Below, in pieces: positions 17,442 through 26,237 of a stretch of DNA of 64,000 nucleotides. The DNA is from Brevibacillus formosus (GTDB taxonomy: Bacteria > Bacillota > Bacilli > Brevibacillales > Brevibacillaceae), in NCBI RefSeq assembly GCF_003013405.1, contig NZ_PXZL01000020.1, forward strand, positions 124,001-188,000, in the 5' to 3' direction. The position numbers and the translations under genes were made by a program. The notes beneath the pieces were generated by a model that saw only the letters and a list, made by a program, of their open reading frames with translations, was not told the DNA's origin and did not search any database. The stretch's first letter is position 1, and each line of letters opens with the position of its first letter.

Positions 17442-18965
17442 TTACTTGCCAGATACCTGTCCAGTCGCTCTCGCACCCGAATAGATGTCATCCAAGTCAC
17501 GGAGCTTGTTTTCGACCAGAACCTTGTACGTGTCATTGTACGTTTTCGGGTCCTTCGGATTCGGAAAGCGCGTCAGCTTGCCACTTCCTGGAGCCATCAG
17601 CTTGGATACTGCACCACAGCCGAGACCAAGAATAGTTTGTACCTCTTCCATGATCATGATGTTGTAGATGCTCTCCTGCCCTGGCTTGGCATACCCGACA
17701 TTCTCCAGATTTCCCAAAATGTTTTTCTGACGATACAAATAGTACGGGTCATAACCGTTCGCCGCTGTCCACTCGGAGGCCATCTCCATCATCTTGCTAA
17801 TTTCATCGCGACTGGCGACCTTGTAGCGCTCCTTGTTCTGCGTCATCTCAGATGCTCTCTTAAAAGACAGCGTATGCACCGTCAGTGAGGCAGGCATCAG
17901 CTTTTCTACCTCTTGGAGGCTGTGCGCCAGCTCGGCTACACCTTCGTTTGGCAGCCCAATAATCAGGTCCATATTAATATTAGTCAAGCCCATCTCCATA
18001 GCCAGATGGTATTTCTCAATCGTCTCTTCGACGGTGTGATGGCGTCCGATTGCCTGAAGCGTCTCCTGCGTAAACGATTGAGGATTAATGCTGATCCGAT
18101 CCACTTCCCACTGCTTCATCACATCGAGCTTTTCGCGTGTGATCGTGTCGGGTCTTCCCGCCTCAACCGTCAACTCACGCACATCCCCCATGTGTGGAAA
18201 CGAACGATGCATCGTCTCAAACAGCTGATTCATGTCATCTGCGGTAATACTCGTAGGGGTGCCGCCGCCGAAATAAATAGATGTGATCCGTTGGTCATTC
18301 GCCCGAAGCCACTCTCCCATCCGCTCCATCTCGTAATGGAGACCTTCGAGAAACGGATTAACCGAAGCCGTATGACTGCGAATCGCGTAAGCAGGAAACG
18401 TACAGTATGCACATTTCGTCGGACAAAAGGGGATACCGATATATACCGATAGCTCACGGTCAATCTGATACAAATCAGGCACGACGTAGAGTTGCTTGTC
18501 TACGATTTCTTGCAAAAGCTTTAGCTTGTATGGACGCAAAATCACATCCTGCTGCAATCTCTTATGTGCTTCCTGTCTGTCTACACCAGCAGCGTTCAAC
18601 TGATGTAGCAGTTTCGTAGGGCGTATCCCTGTCAAAATTCCCCAGCCTTGCTCCATGCCCGTGTATTCTTCCAGCATCAATAACAGCGCATAGCAAAGAG
18701 CTTGCTTGGCCGTCTTTTTCATCGCTTTTTCCTCACGTGCTACGTAGTCTCGCTCCACCTGATGGGAGATGCTTCGTTTGCCATCATATAACTCTCCCGA
18801 AGCTACGACTCCATTTTCATGCACGGTCAAAGCCAGCTTGATTTTCAAATCAGCCTCATTTGTCCACTGGGGCACAAAAGTGAGCGCTGGATCTTCATAA
18901 AATAACGCGAGAATTAAGGAGAGTTCCCGCTCGAATGCGTGTCCCTCACATATGATCTGTATCAT
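17442..18965 (-). CDS. hemZ: HemZ-type radical SAM coproporphyrinogen dehydrogenase family protein
   Basis: Radical SAM protein of 507 residues. The 4Fe-4S cysteines are in FCPTKCAYC near residue 180; YFGGGTPTS near 240 is the HemN-family glycine motif. An N-terminal domain of about 150 residues before the SAM barrel matches HemZ rather than HemN or HemW. HemZ is assigned to oxygen-independent coproporphyrinogen III oxidation, though HemW-like roles complicate the family. ATG 18965 follows AGGTGA; the GTG at 18974 lies inside that site. It lies just upstream of the hisS promoter, separately transcribed. No clear terminator follows. Confidence 0.88.
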   Translation of the reverse strand: MIQIICEGHAFERELSLILALFYEDPALTFVPQWTNEADLKIKLALTVHENGVVASGELYDGKRSISHQVERDYVAREEKAMKKTAKQALCYALLLMLEEYTGMEQGWGILTGIRPTKLLHQLNAAGVDRQEAHKRLQQDVILRPYKLKLLQEIVDKQLYVVPDLYQIDRELSVYIGIPFCPTKCAYCTFPAYAIRSHTASVNPFLEGLHYEMERMGEWLRANDQRITSIYFGGGTPTSITADDMNQLFETMHRSFPHMGDVRELTVEAGRPDTITREKLDVMKQWEVDRISINPQSFTQETLQAIGRHHTVEETIEKYHLAMEMGLTNINMDLIIGLPNEGVAELAHSLQEVEKLMPASLTVHTLSFKRASEMTQNKERYKVASRDEISKMMEMASEWTAANGYDPYYLYRQKNILGNLENVGYAKPGQESIYNIMIMEEVQTILGLGCGAVSKLMAPGSGKLTRFPNPKDPKTYNDTYKVLVENKLRDLDDIYSGARATGQVSGK

Positions 18966-19060
18966 GGAGTTCACCTGCTTTTTTCAAAAATGCCACTCCT
19001 CATCATAGCCGACGAGAATTACTCGGGTCAACTAGACAAGTTGTGGCATCATGTGCAAGA

Positions 19061-19231
19061 TCATTTCCGTTTTTGTCGTGGATGTTGGATATCCCGCAAG
19101 CCCGGATGAAAATCTTGGGCCATTTCTACATTTTGTAGTGACGTTTCTTTCTCTAAATCGTCTTGAAAATCAACAGACAAAAACTGCCGATTCAATCCTT
19201 GCGCGAATGTTTCCTTCTTTGACTGTCTCAC
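19061..19231 (-). CDS. Small hydrophilic protein of unknown function
   Basis: A 56-codon frame starting at GTG 19231, eight bases behind AGGAGG, and ending at TGA 19061. The product is polar (SKKETFAQGLNRQ near the start, basic HPRQKRK at the end), without cysteine or membrane segment. It lies in the gap between hemZ and the divergent amidase gene. The strong ribosome binding site is the main reason to accept it. Not recognised; the codon pattern is consistent with coding but the frame is short. Confidence 0.55.
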   Translation of the reverse strand: MRQSKKETFAQGLNRQFLSVDFQDDLEKETSLQNVEMAQDFHPGLRDIQHPRQKRK

Positions 19232-19440
19232 GATGAATTCCTCCTGAAAAGCTGCGTGCGCTAGCGTCTAGTAAAATCTAGTATTGCCTTGGCTACTGAA
19301 AAGCAATCAGGGAAGTCATGCTGAACTTTGTCGTTTTTTGCAGGAAAAAGCAGGAGAAATAGCGAAGTGATTATTTTGGTAAAAACATGCAAGATCGCGA
19401 TGAATTCAAAAAGCTACGTATTTCGGAAAGGATGTCTATC

Positions 19441-21288
19441 GTGTTTGTTCGTCAAAAGATCCTGAGGAGTATCCTGACTGTAGTCTGTGCCATTTCCCTC
19501 CCCGTTTCTGCAGCCTGGGCCGCCGGTTCTGTTCAGGTCACCGTGGACAAGCTCAATGTCCGTTCAGGTCCCAGCCTCCAAGACGCAATCGTCACTACAC
19601 TGCCGAACAAAACTGTGCTGCCCGTCATCTCTACCAAAAATGACTGGATTCAAGTAAAGCTTCCGAACGGTCAAAGCGGTTGGGTAGCGAACTGGCTCGT
19701 CAGCTCACAGCAACAGCAACAGCAACAACACCAGAAACCAGCAACTGTATCTGCCAAGCAAGTAGAGAGCACCACAACGAATCTCAATGTTCGTTCTGGA
19801 CCCGGTCAGACATATGCAGTCGTACAAACAATCAATCCAGGTACGCGTTACCCCATCGTGCAAACGAATGGCGAATGGCTCCAAATTCAACTCAACGCAG
19901 GAACAAAGGGCTGGGTCGCAAACTGGCTTGTAAAAGAAGTAGGTGCGGGACAAGCAGTTTCTCCTCCTGCTACCGTTAGTACACCCCCAACGACCAATCC
20001 AGCAGGCACAGGCTCACAACCGAAGCCTCCTGCCGTACAAGGAGCCAGCCTAATCTTGGATTTCGCTCCGTACGTATACGCCACGCCAGATGCCAGTACA
20101 CCTGCTATCGGCCAACTACATGCGGGCGAGAAAATCACGGTCTTGAACAGACAAAATGGTTGGATTCAATTCCCTTACGATGGAGTCAACGCTTGGCTCT
20201 CCACTGATCAAACCAACCCGAACACAAGTCAACCGACTCTGCCCGAAAATGGAAATGGAAACACGCAACCCCAAACTGGACAACCATCTTCTTCAAGTCA
20301 ATCCGCCACAGTAAAAACGGACGGATTGAATCTGCGCAGTGAACCGAACACAACCAGTGCCATCCAAGCTACACTTCCAGCCGGAAGCAAGCTGACTGTT
20401 TTGGAAAAACAAGAAGACTGGTACCGCATTAACACGGCGGACGGAAAAACTGGCTGGGTGGCAGGCTGGCACATTACGGTGAACCAACCAAGCATGCCTA
20501 CTCCGAGTGGCCCATATGTGACAATCATGAATCCAGATACCAATGTTCGTTCTGGCCCGAGTACCGATCACCCTGTTATCAAACAGGTACAGCCTGGCGA
20601 AAAATACGGGATTGCCAATAAATCAGGCGAGTGGTTCCAAGTAAACTTCCCTGATGGCTCCACAGGCTACATTGCAGGCTGGCTCGTTTCTGCTAACGGT
20701 GCACCAGCAGTGGTACGCAGTAATGATCTTGCCGGCAAAGTCATCGTCGTCGATGCTGGACATGGTGGCACAGATGGTGGTTCAACTGGCTCCAGCTTCT
20801 CTACTTTAGAGAAAACGGTCAATCTGCAAGTATCTCTGCTCCTGCGAAACAAGCTGGAAGCGGCAGGTGCCAAAGTCGTCATGACACGGGCTGATGATCG
20901 CAAGCTGACCCTGCAACAGCGCGTCGATATCGCGATTCAAAATCAGGCTGATATCTTTGTCAGCGTCCATCATAATACGCATCCAAACTCTGCAACGAAT
21001 GGCTCGATTATTTTCTACTACAGCCAAGGTAACTCTAGCAAGCTCGCCTCCCTGGTTCAAACGGAGCTGGTGAAAGCGACGAACTACAAGGACATGAATT
21101 ATCGATACGGAAACTATTTCGTTCTACGCGAAAACCCGGTGCCATCCATTTTGGCCGAGATCTCCTTCTTATCCAACTATAACGATGAGATTCGCGCACG
21201 TTCCGAGAAACAGCAGGATCTTGCCGCAGAAGGTCTGTTCAAAGGGATTGTCCAGTACTTTAATACACAAAGCAATCAGGGAGGCTGA
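19441..21288 (+). CDS. yrvJ: N-acetylmuramoyl-L-alanine amidase with SH3b repeats (YrvJ-like)
   Basis: Secreted cell-wall hydrolase of 615 residues that cuts the muramic acid-L-alanine bond of peptidoglycan. A signal peptide (KILRSILTVVCAISL, cut after AAWA) is followed by five SH3b units: clear ones near 30-90, 105-165, 285-345 and 355-415 (LNVRSGP, LNLRSEP, TNVRSGP signatures) and a degenerate one near 205-255. The C-terminal Amidase_3 domain has VDAGHGG, SVHHN and LAEISFLSN zinc/catalytic motifs. I chose GTG 19441, nine bases behind GGAAAGG. B. subtilis yrvJ has the same neighbours, hisS and relA. Confidence 0.92.
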   Translation: MFVRQKILRSILTVVCAISLPVSAAWAAGSVQVTVDKLNVRSGPSLQDAIVTTLPNKTVLPVISTKNDWIQVKLPNGQSGWVANWLVSSQQQQQQQHQKPATVSAKQVESTTTNLNVRSGPGQTYAVVQTINPGTRYPIVQTNGEWLQIQLNAGTKGWVANWLVKEVGAGQAVSPPATVSTPPTTNPAGTGSQPKPPAVQGASLILDFAPYVYATPDASTPAIGQLHAGEKITVLNRQNGWIQFPYDGVNAWLSTDQTNPNTSQPTLPENGNGNTQPQTGQPSSSSQSATVKTDGLNLRSEPNTTSAIQATLPAGSKLTVLEKQEDWYRINTADGKTGWVAGWHITVNQPSMPTPSGPYVTIMNPDTNVRSGPSTDHPVIKQVQPGEKYGIANKSGEWFQVNFPDGSTGYIAGWLVSANGAPAVVRSNDLAGKVIVVDAGHGGTDGGSTGSSFSTLEKTVNLQVSLLLRNKLEAAGAKVVMTRADDRKLTLQQRVDIAIQNQADIFVSVHHNTHPNSATNGSIIFYYSQGNSSKLASLVQTELVKATNYKDMNYRYGNYFVLRENPVPSILAEISFLSNYNDEIRARSEKQQDLAAEGLFKGIVQYFNTQSNQGG

Positions 21289-21299
21289 TCCCTCTCTTA

Positions 21300-21356
21300 C
21301 AAAAACCCCCATGCGAAAGAAGCTGGCTCAAGCTCTCTCGTATGGGGTTTCTTTTA
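21300..21356 (+). terminator. Terminator of the amidase gene
   Basis: Imperfect hairpin AAACCCCCATGCGA...TCGTATGGGGTTT followed by CTTTT, 12 bases after the stop. Confidence 0.7.
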
Positions 21357-21444
21357 TGACGCATCTGATCGCATCAAGGCAAGACAGGCAGGAATTCCCA
21401 GAAGATTTGCGAATATCATAAGTCATCGAAAGGAGTGATGACGG

Positions 21445-21504
21445 ATGAAAAACAATCACAATATCAGTAATCGGACGGTATGGACGCAGGTGATCACAAG
21501 TTAA
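21445..21504 (+). CDS. Possible 19-residue leader peptide upstream of the DinB-like gene
   Basis: ATG 21445 with an excellent ribosome binding site (AAGGAGTGATGACGG) opens a 19-codon frame ending at TAA 21502-21504, MKNNHNISNRTVWTQVITS. The DinB-like gene lies in another frame just downstream and lacks a good ribosome binding site of its own, so translation may be coupled. A short unrelated peptide or a chance frame cannot be excluded. Confidence 0.4.
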   Translation: MKNNHNISNRTVWTQVITS

Positions 21505-21518
21505 CCTTTGAAAATGGA

Positions 21519-22022
21519 GTGATTTCTATTAAAACTATGTTTGAGTACAATTGGATGGTTCGTGAAGAATGGCTGAAATGGTGTGAGGATGTCCCGATAG
21601 AAGAATTGCTTCGTCCGCGCATCGGGGGTGTCGGGGGTATTTTGCATACACTGTTCCATGTCATCGATGTAGAGTGGAGCTGGATTCAAGTCATGTTGGG
21701 ACGGCCTGATTTTCAAGATAGCTTCAACCTTTACAACCGGTTGGAAAAGGTTCGTGAGCTAGAGGCGACTTTTCGCCCGGATGTGCTTCAATTTTTGCGC
21801 AATTGGGATGAAAGTATGGAAACAAGAGCCTTTCAGGATACGAAGCCAGACGGCAGCATCGCTACGTACACATGGGGTGAGATTATGCGGCACATGATCG
21901 CTCATGAAATCCACCATGTCGGACAGCTATCGATATGGACACGAGAAATCGGGAAAAAGCCAATTTCTGCGAACCTGATCGGCAAAAATCTGATCCTCCC
22001 TACAGCGAATTACATTCACTGA
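21519..22022 (+). CDS. DinB-like (YfiT/DUF664-type) putative metal-dependent protein
   Basis: A 167-residue four-helix DinB superfamily protein. The three metal-ligand histidines fit H in LHTLFHVIDVEWSW (near 42) and HEIHHVGQLS (near 128). Family members include thiol-dependent transferases (bacillithiol S-transferase type) and proteins of unknown reaction. The start is uncertain: ATG 21480, GTG 21519 and ATG 21537 are all in frame and none has a good ribosome binding site; I use GTG 21519, which gives ISIKTMFEYNW at the N-terminus. See the leader ORF at 21445. Single plus-strand gene ending in a terminator. Confidence 0.75.
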   Translation: MISIKTMFEYNWMVREEWLKWCEDVPIEELLRPRIGGVGGILHTLFHVIDVEWSWIQVMLGRPDFQDSFNLYNRLEKVRELEATFRPDVLQFLRNWDESMETRAFQDTKPDGSIATYTWGEIMRHMIAHEIHHVGQLSIWTREIGKKPISANLIGKNLILPTANYIH

Positions 22023-22043
22023 CCCGATTTAGTACTGAAACGA

Positions 22044-22076
22044 CAAAAACGATTGCCGAATGCAATCGTTTTTTGT
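22044..22076. terminator. Bidirectional terminator
   Basis: AACGATTGC (22048-22056) and GCAATCGTT (22062-22070) with T tails on both strands, between the convergent DinB-like and SDR-like genes. Confidence 0.85.
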
Positions 22077-22095
22077 TTTTCGCTTCACGAATGGA

Positions 22096-22647
22096 TTACT
22101 TCGCTGGGCGTTTTTCCCACGGCTCGACCTGACCGACGATTATTTGTCGTTCCGTTGTTTGCAGAGCGTCAATCACCCCAGCCGCAATTTCATCATTCGT
22201 TAGCCAGCGTGAATGCTCACCTACACATGTAAACCCAAGGATGATCCGTCGATAATTACAAACCTTTGAAGTAGGCTCTGAGGGGGGATTTTTCCAAGCA
22301 CCGCTCCCACAGACATGCAGCAATTGCCACCGTTTCTCGGGACGTGACAGTTCTTCTACGATCACAGGCAATGCACGCGGTGCAGTCGAATGAATCCACG
22401 CGACAACCACATCCATCGGCCCTCTCTTCTCTACGAGCTCGGCCATAGCCTGACGCAAACCGTCTGTCTGATGATAGTCTTGAGGCAGCATATGAATCGA
22501 CTCTGGATGGATAGAACCGTCTCTGATACGACTTAATTTGACTGGATCACGACCAAGCACGGTTACTTGATAGCCTTGGCGGGCCAGCCATCGGGAGACC
22601 TCTGTAAGCATGCCACTCGCACCGATCACCAATGCTTCTTGCGCCAT
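22096..22647 (-). CDS. Short-chain dehydrogenase-like NAD(P)-binding protein
   Basis: A 183-residue Rossmann protein: nucleotide-binding VIGASGMLTEVSRWLARQG near residue 7 (GxSGxL type), then LGRDPVKL and VVVAWIHSTAP. It is shorter than a classical SDR (about 250) and lacks a YxxxK catalytic pair, so a dehydrogenase activity is doubtful. ATG 22647 follows GGGGATG. It is 22 bases after dtd and probably the last gene of the relA-dtd unit. Substrate unknown. Confidence 0.75.
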   Translation of the reverse strand: MAQEALVIGASGMLTEVSRWLARQGYQVTVLGRDPVKLSRIRDGSIHPESIHMLPQDYHQTDGLRQAMAELVEKRGPMDVVVAWIHSTAPRALPVIVEELSRPEKRWQLLHVCGSGAWKNPPSEPTSKVCNYRRIILGFTCVGEHSRWLTNDEIAAGVIDALQTTERQIIVGQVEPWEKRPAK

Positions 22648-22669
22648 GTTTTCATCCCCTTGGTTGTGT

Positions 22670-23107
22670 TTATGATTCCACAATCAATGTGACAGGACCA
22701 TCATTTAACAGACGTACGTCCATCATTGCGCCAAAGCGTCCTGTTTCCACCTGGAGCCCTTTTTCCCGCAGCTTGGCGTTAAATAGCTCGTACAGCGGTT
22801 CAGCCTGCTCTGGTCGTGCGGCAGCCATGAAGTTGGGTCTTCTGCCCTTTCTGCAATCGCCATACAGCGTAAATTGCGATACGGACAAAATTTGACCACC
22901 CTTGTCTAAAACAGAGAAGTTCATTTTGCCTTCCTCGTCTTCAAAAATACGTAAGTTCGCAATTTTGTCTGCGACAAATTCAACTTCTTTTTCTGTGTCT
23001 TCATGCGTAATTCCTACCAGCAGCATTAAGCCGTGATCAATTTGTCCGACGATCTCTCCTGCTACGGTAACACTCGCTTCTCTCGTTCTTTGTACGACAA
23101 CCCTCAC
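22670..23107 (-). CDS. dtd: D-aminoacyl-tRNA deacylase
   Basis: A 145-residue DTD protein that hydrolyses D-aminoacyl-tRNAs, notably D-Tyr-tRNA, and also Gly-tRNA-Ala. Opening [33 protein letters not shown] near residue 78 (the SQFTL motif) and the [12 protein letters not shown]-terminus carrying the NxGPVT motif. Full length. Lies 51 bases after relA as in B. subtilis (relA-dtd). Confidence 0.96.
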   Translation of the reverse strand: MRVVVQRTREASVTVAGEIVGQIDHGLMLLVGITHEDTEKEVEFVADKIANLRIFEDEEGKMNFSVLDKGGQILSVSQFTLYGDCRKGRRPNFMAAARPEQAEPLYELFNAKLREKGLQVETGRFGAMMDVRLLNDGPVTLIVES

Positions 23108-23158
23108 ACTGGCTCATCCTTCCTGTTAGCTAAACAAGAACACCCAATCCACGAGGGA

Positions 23159-25330
23159 TCAGGTGCTCAGTATCCGGCGAACCGAATAAATATCCTTGAT
23201 GCGCTTGATGCGCTCTACTACCTTCAACAGATGATCCACATTGCTAATCGAGATAGTCATATGAATCGTTGCTACTCGATTTTTATCGGACTTGCCACTG
23301 ACAGCCGCAATGTTCGTCTTTGTCTCAGCCACAACCTGCAATACATCGTTTAACAGTCCGCTCCGATCATTGCCTGTGATCTCGATCTCTACATGGAAAT
23401 TATGTTTGAAATCGGTATCCCATTCGACATCGATCAGGCGCTCTGTACATTCGTCTGTCAGTACGTTCGGACAGTCCAGTCGATGCACCGATACTCCACG
23501 GCCTCTCGTAATGAAACCGATAATCTGGTCGCCTGGAACAGGTGTGCAACAACGAGAGATACGGACGAGCAAATTATCCAAGCCACGGACTTTGACGCCA
23601 GACTCACTCTTGGCAGAACGATTTGCTGGATTCGGTTTGACCTCAGGAATGGTCGGGTTTTGTTCTTCGCGCTCCCGACGGAGTTTGTCTAGGAGACGAG
23701 TCGCAATTTGCGAAGCCGTAATGCCGCCATAGCCGACTGCGGCAAACATGTCTTCTGCCCCTTGAAAATTAAAACGGGCTGCCGCTTCCTTCAGGTTTGT
23801 TTCCGTCATCGCTTCTTTTACATCAAAGCTGCGCGACTTGATCTCCGCTTCCACCATCTGCTGACCTTTGGCGACGTTCTCTTCCCGCTTCTCTTTTTTA
23901 AACCACTGCTTAATTTTATTGCGAGCATGCGCGGATTTGGCCATCTTTAGCCAGTCCTGACTAGGACCGTACGAATGCTTGGAGGTCAGGATTTCGACGA
24001 TATCGCCTGTTTTCATCGCATAGTCGAGCGGTACAATCTTGCCGTTGACCTTGGCGCCGATCGTCCTGTTTCCTACCGCAGAGTGAATGCGATAGGAGAA
24101 GTCCAGCGGTACAGAACCTTTTGGCAGCTCGACTACATCGCCTTTTGGCGTGAAGACGAAAACCGTATCAGAGAAAAGATCCTGTTTGAGACTCTCCATG
24201 AACTCTTGCGCGTTCGGAGCTTCTTCCGATCCACCTTCGATAATCTCCCGCAGACTGCCCAGCTTCTCTGCAAACGAGCCTTGCACAATGCTTTTGCCTT
24301 CCTTGTACGCCCAGTGAGCCGCGATCCCGATCTCTGCTGTCTGGTGCATATCCCACGTGCGGATTTGCACTTCCAATGGCTCACCTTTTGGCCCAATCAC
24401 TGTGGTATGAAGAGATTGGTACATGTTCGTCTTTGGCATGGCAATGTAATCTTTGAACCTGCCTGGCATCGGCTTCCACAGGGTATGCACGATACCGAGA
24501 ACGGCGTAACAGTCGCGGATGTCATTCACGATAATCCGCAACGCAAGCAGATCATAAATCTCGTTGAACTGCTTGTTTTGTCTCGTCATCTTTTTAAAGA
24601 TGCTGTAGATATGCTTCGGACGACCCGAAATTTCTGCCTCGATGTTTAACTCGCCCAGCTTTTCTTTGATCGTATCCGATGCTTCATTCAGGTAGGCTTC
24701 GCGCTCCACCCGTTTCTTTTGCATCAAATTCACAATCCGATAGTACTGTTGCGGATTCAAATACCGAAGCGCCGTATCTTCCAGTTCCCATTTGACGGAA
24801 GCGATCCCCAAGCGATGAGCGAGTGGCGCAAAGATTTCCAGCGTTTCATCGGAAATCTCGCGTTGCTTCTCCTCGGACATGTGCCGAAGTGTCCTCATGT
24901 TGTGCAGACGGTCTGCCAGCTTGATCATGATGACACGGATGTCCTGTGCCATGGCAACCAGCATCTTGCGGTGGTTTTCGGCGAGCTGTTCTTCTTTGGA
25001 CTTGTATTTAATTTTTTCCAGCTTGGTCACTCCATCTACCAGGAGAGCTACATCCGGTCCGAACTGCTCACGGAGATGATCAAGCGTAATGTCGGTATCT
25101 TCCACGACATCATGCAAAAATCCAGCCGCAATCGTAACGGCATCCATGTGCAGGTTTGCGAGAATACCCGCCACGGCGATTGGGTGCATGATGTAAGGAA
25201 CGCCTGATTTGCGTATTTGCCCTTCATGCGCTTTTTCGGCAAGCTGATAGGCACGTGTAATCAGGTCCAAATCCGATTGTGATAAATAGGTGCTTGCTTT
25301 TTTTACTACCTCATCAATGCCGGTAATCAT
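23159..25330 (-). CDS. relA: Bifunctional (p)ppGpp synthetase/hydrolase
   Basis: Long RSH protein of 723 residues controlling the stringent response. N-terminal HD hydrolase (GFLHDVVEDTD near 70), synthetase domain (YDLLALRIIVNDIRDCY near 240; YIAMPKTNMYQSLHT near 273; EIGIAAHWAYKEG near 310), TGS domain (VFTPKGDVVELPKGSVPLDFSY near 388), and a C-terminal ACT domain. All HD and synthetase residues that I can check are present, so both activities are expected. ATG 25330 opens MITGIDEVVKKAS behind AAGGGAAGGGAACT. The unusual upstream region is described separately. Confidence 0.96.
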   Translation of the reverse strand: MITGIDEVVKKASTYLSQSDLDLITRAYQLAEKAHEGQIRKSGVPYIMHPIAVAGILANLHMDAVTIAAGFLHDVVEDTDITLDHLREQFGPDVALLVDGVTKLEKIKYKSKEEQLAENHRKMLVAMAQDIRVIMIKLADRLHNMRTLRHMSEEKQREISDETLEIFAPLAHRLGIASVKWELEDTALRYLNPQQYYRIVNLMQKKRVEREAYLNEASDTIKEKLGELNIEAEISGRPKHIYSIFKKMTRQNKQFNEIYDLLALRIIVNDIRDCYAVLGIVHTLWKPMPGRFKDYIAMPKTNMYQSLHTTVIGPKGEPLEVQIRTWDMHQTAEIGIAAHWAYKEGKSIVQGSFAEKLGSLREIIEGGSEEAPNAQEFMESLKQDLFSDTVFVFTPKGDVVELPKGSVPLDFSYRIHSAVGNRTIGAKVNGKIVPLDYAMKTGDIVEILTSKHSYGPSQDWLKMAKSAHARNKIKQWFKKEKREENVAKGQQMVEAEIKSRSFDVKEAMTETNLKEAAARFNFQGAEDMFAAVGYGGITASQIATRLLDKLRREREEQNPTIPEVKPNPANRSAKSESGVKVRGLDNLLVRISRCCTPVPGDQIIGFITRGRGVSVHRLDCPNVLTDECTERLIDVEWDTDFKHNFHVEIEITGNDRSGLLNDVLQVVAETKTNIAAVSGKSDKNRVATIHMTISISNVDHLLKVVERIKRIKDIYSVRRILST

Positions 25331-25355
25331 AGTTCCCTTCCCTTATCCTCTCAGT

Positions 25356-25482
25356 AAAATAACCTCGTTCGAGGCCTTCTCACGGAGGAGCGACCGCATT
25401 ATAGCGGAAAGTTTCACCGAAGTATTGCCGGAAGCAGACGCTGAGGCACTTCGTGATGCGCTCCGGAAAGTTTAAGCCTGGA
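25356..25482. repeat. Repeated intergenic module upstream of relA
   Basis: Read on the minus strand, the segment has TTCCGGAGCGCAT, then AAACTTTCC, GCGGTCGCTC and a hairpin GCCTCGAACGAGG with a T-rich tail, in that order, immediately ahead of relA. The same blocks in the same order occur at 59329-59408 upstream of spo0B. The relA copy has about 43 extra bases (ATCACGAAGTGCCTCAG...). TATAAT at 25398-25403 could be a -10 box. The rest of the gap to 25670 holds a hairpin CTTGGGCGTTGCCAAG and nothing else recognised. Confidence 0.6.
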
Positions 25483-25669
25483 CGCATTTCGCACTGTGAA
25501 GCACTTGAACTTTCCTATACGTCTAGAAAACTTGGGCGTTGCCAAGTCTTTTGGCGCAGGCGAAGGCTTACTTGCACGTATCATGTCTGTCTATTTCATA
25601 CTATTATCTTGTATGTCGTTCGTCTTGTAAAGCTGAATTCCCCTGTAAAGTATGTACAGCCGCAGAAAA

Positions 25670-25700
25670 AAGAAAAAAACGGGCAATTTACCCGTTTTCC
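25670..25700 (-). terminator. Terminator of apt
   Basis: Minus-strand hairpin AACGGGTAA...TTGCCCGTT followed by a long T run, 13 bases after the apt stop. It separates apt-recJ from relA. Confidence 0.85.
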
Positions 25701-25712
25701 TTGTTGCATCAA

Positions 25713-26225
25713 TTAATATTGAACGAGCGATTTGACAGGAATATCCCCTATTTTGCTACGTCCATCCAAGTAGGACAGTTCGATAAAGAAGGCAGCTCCT
25801 ACTACTTTGCCTCCGAGTTGCTCAATCAAATTGATTGTTGTCTCAATGGTTCCACCTGTCGCCAGCAAATCGTCTGCAATCAGAACGCGCTGCCCTGGTT
25901 GGATTGCATCTACGTGTACTGCCAGTGCATCTTTTCCATACTCCAGGTCGTAATCCGCCTTGATAGATTCATATGGCAGCTTGCCAGACTTGCGGATCGG
26001 CACAAAGCCAATTCCCATTTCGTACGACAAAGGCGCACCTACTACGAATCCACGAGCTTCTGGACCCGCAATCACGTCTGCTTGTACTTCACGTGCGAAG
26101 ACAGCCAAGTCTTGAATCGCAGCTTTGTAAGCAGGGCCATCCTTCAACAGAGTAGTGATGTCTTTGAAACGAATGCCTGGCTGTGGAAAATCTGGGATAA
26201 CACGAATGTATTGTTTAAAATCCAT
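25713..26225 (-). CDS. apt: Adenine phosphoribosyltransferase
   Basis: A 170-residue type I phosphoribosyltransferase that salvages adenine with PRPP to make AMP. Opening [23 protein letters not shown], the substrate loop GPEARGF near 57, and the PRPP motif [13 protein letters not shown] near 118. Normal length. Follows recJ by 12 bases; recJ-apt-relA order is the same as in B. subtilis. Confidence 0.97.
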   Translation of the reverse strand: MDFKQYIRVIPDFPQPGIRFKDITTLLKDGPAYKAAIQDLAVFAREVQADVIAGPEARGFVVGAPLSYEMGIGFVPIRKSGKLPYESIKADYDLEYGKDALAVHVDAIQPGQRVLIADDLLATGGTIETTINLIEQLGGKVVGAAFFIELSYLDGRSKIGDIPVKSLVQY

Positions 26226-26237
26226 GAAAAATTCCTC

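Noticed and set aside
21445..21540. Frameshift between the 19-codon frame and the DinB-like gene
   Set aside because: The DinB similarity starts only after the leader stop, so no split protein is implied; a leader ORF is simpler.
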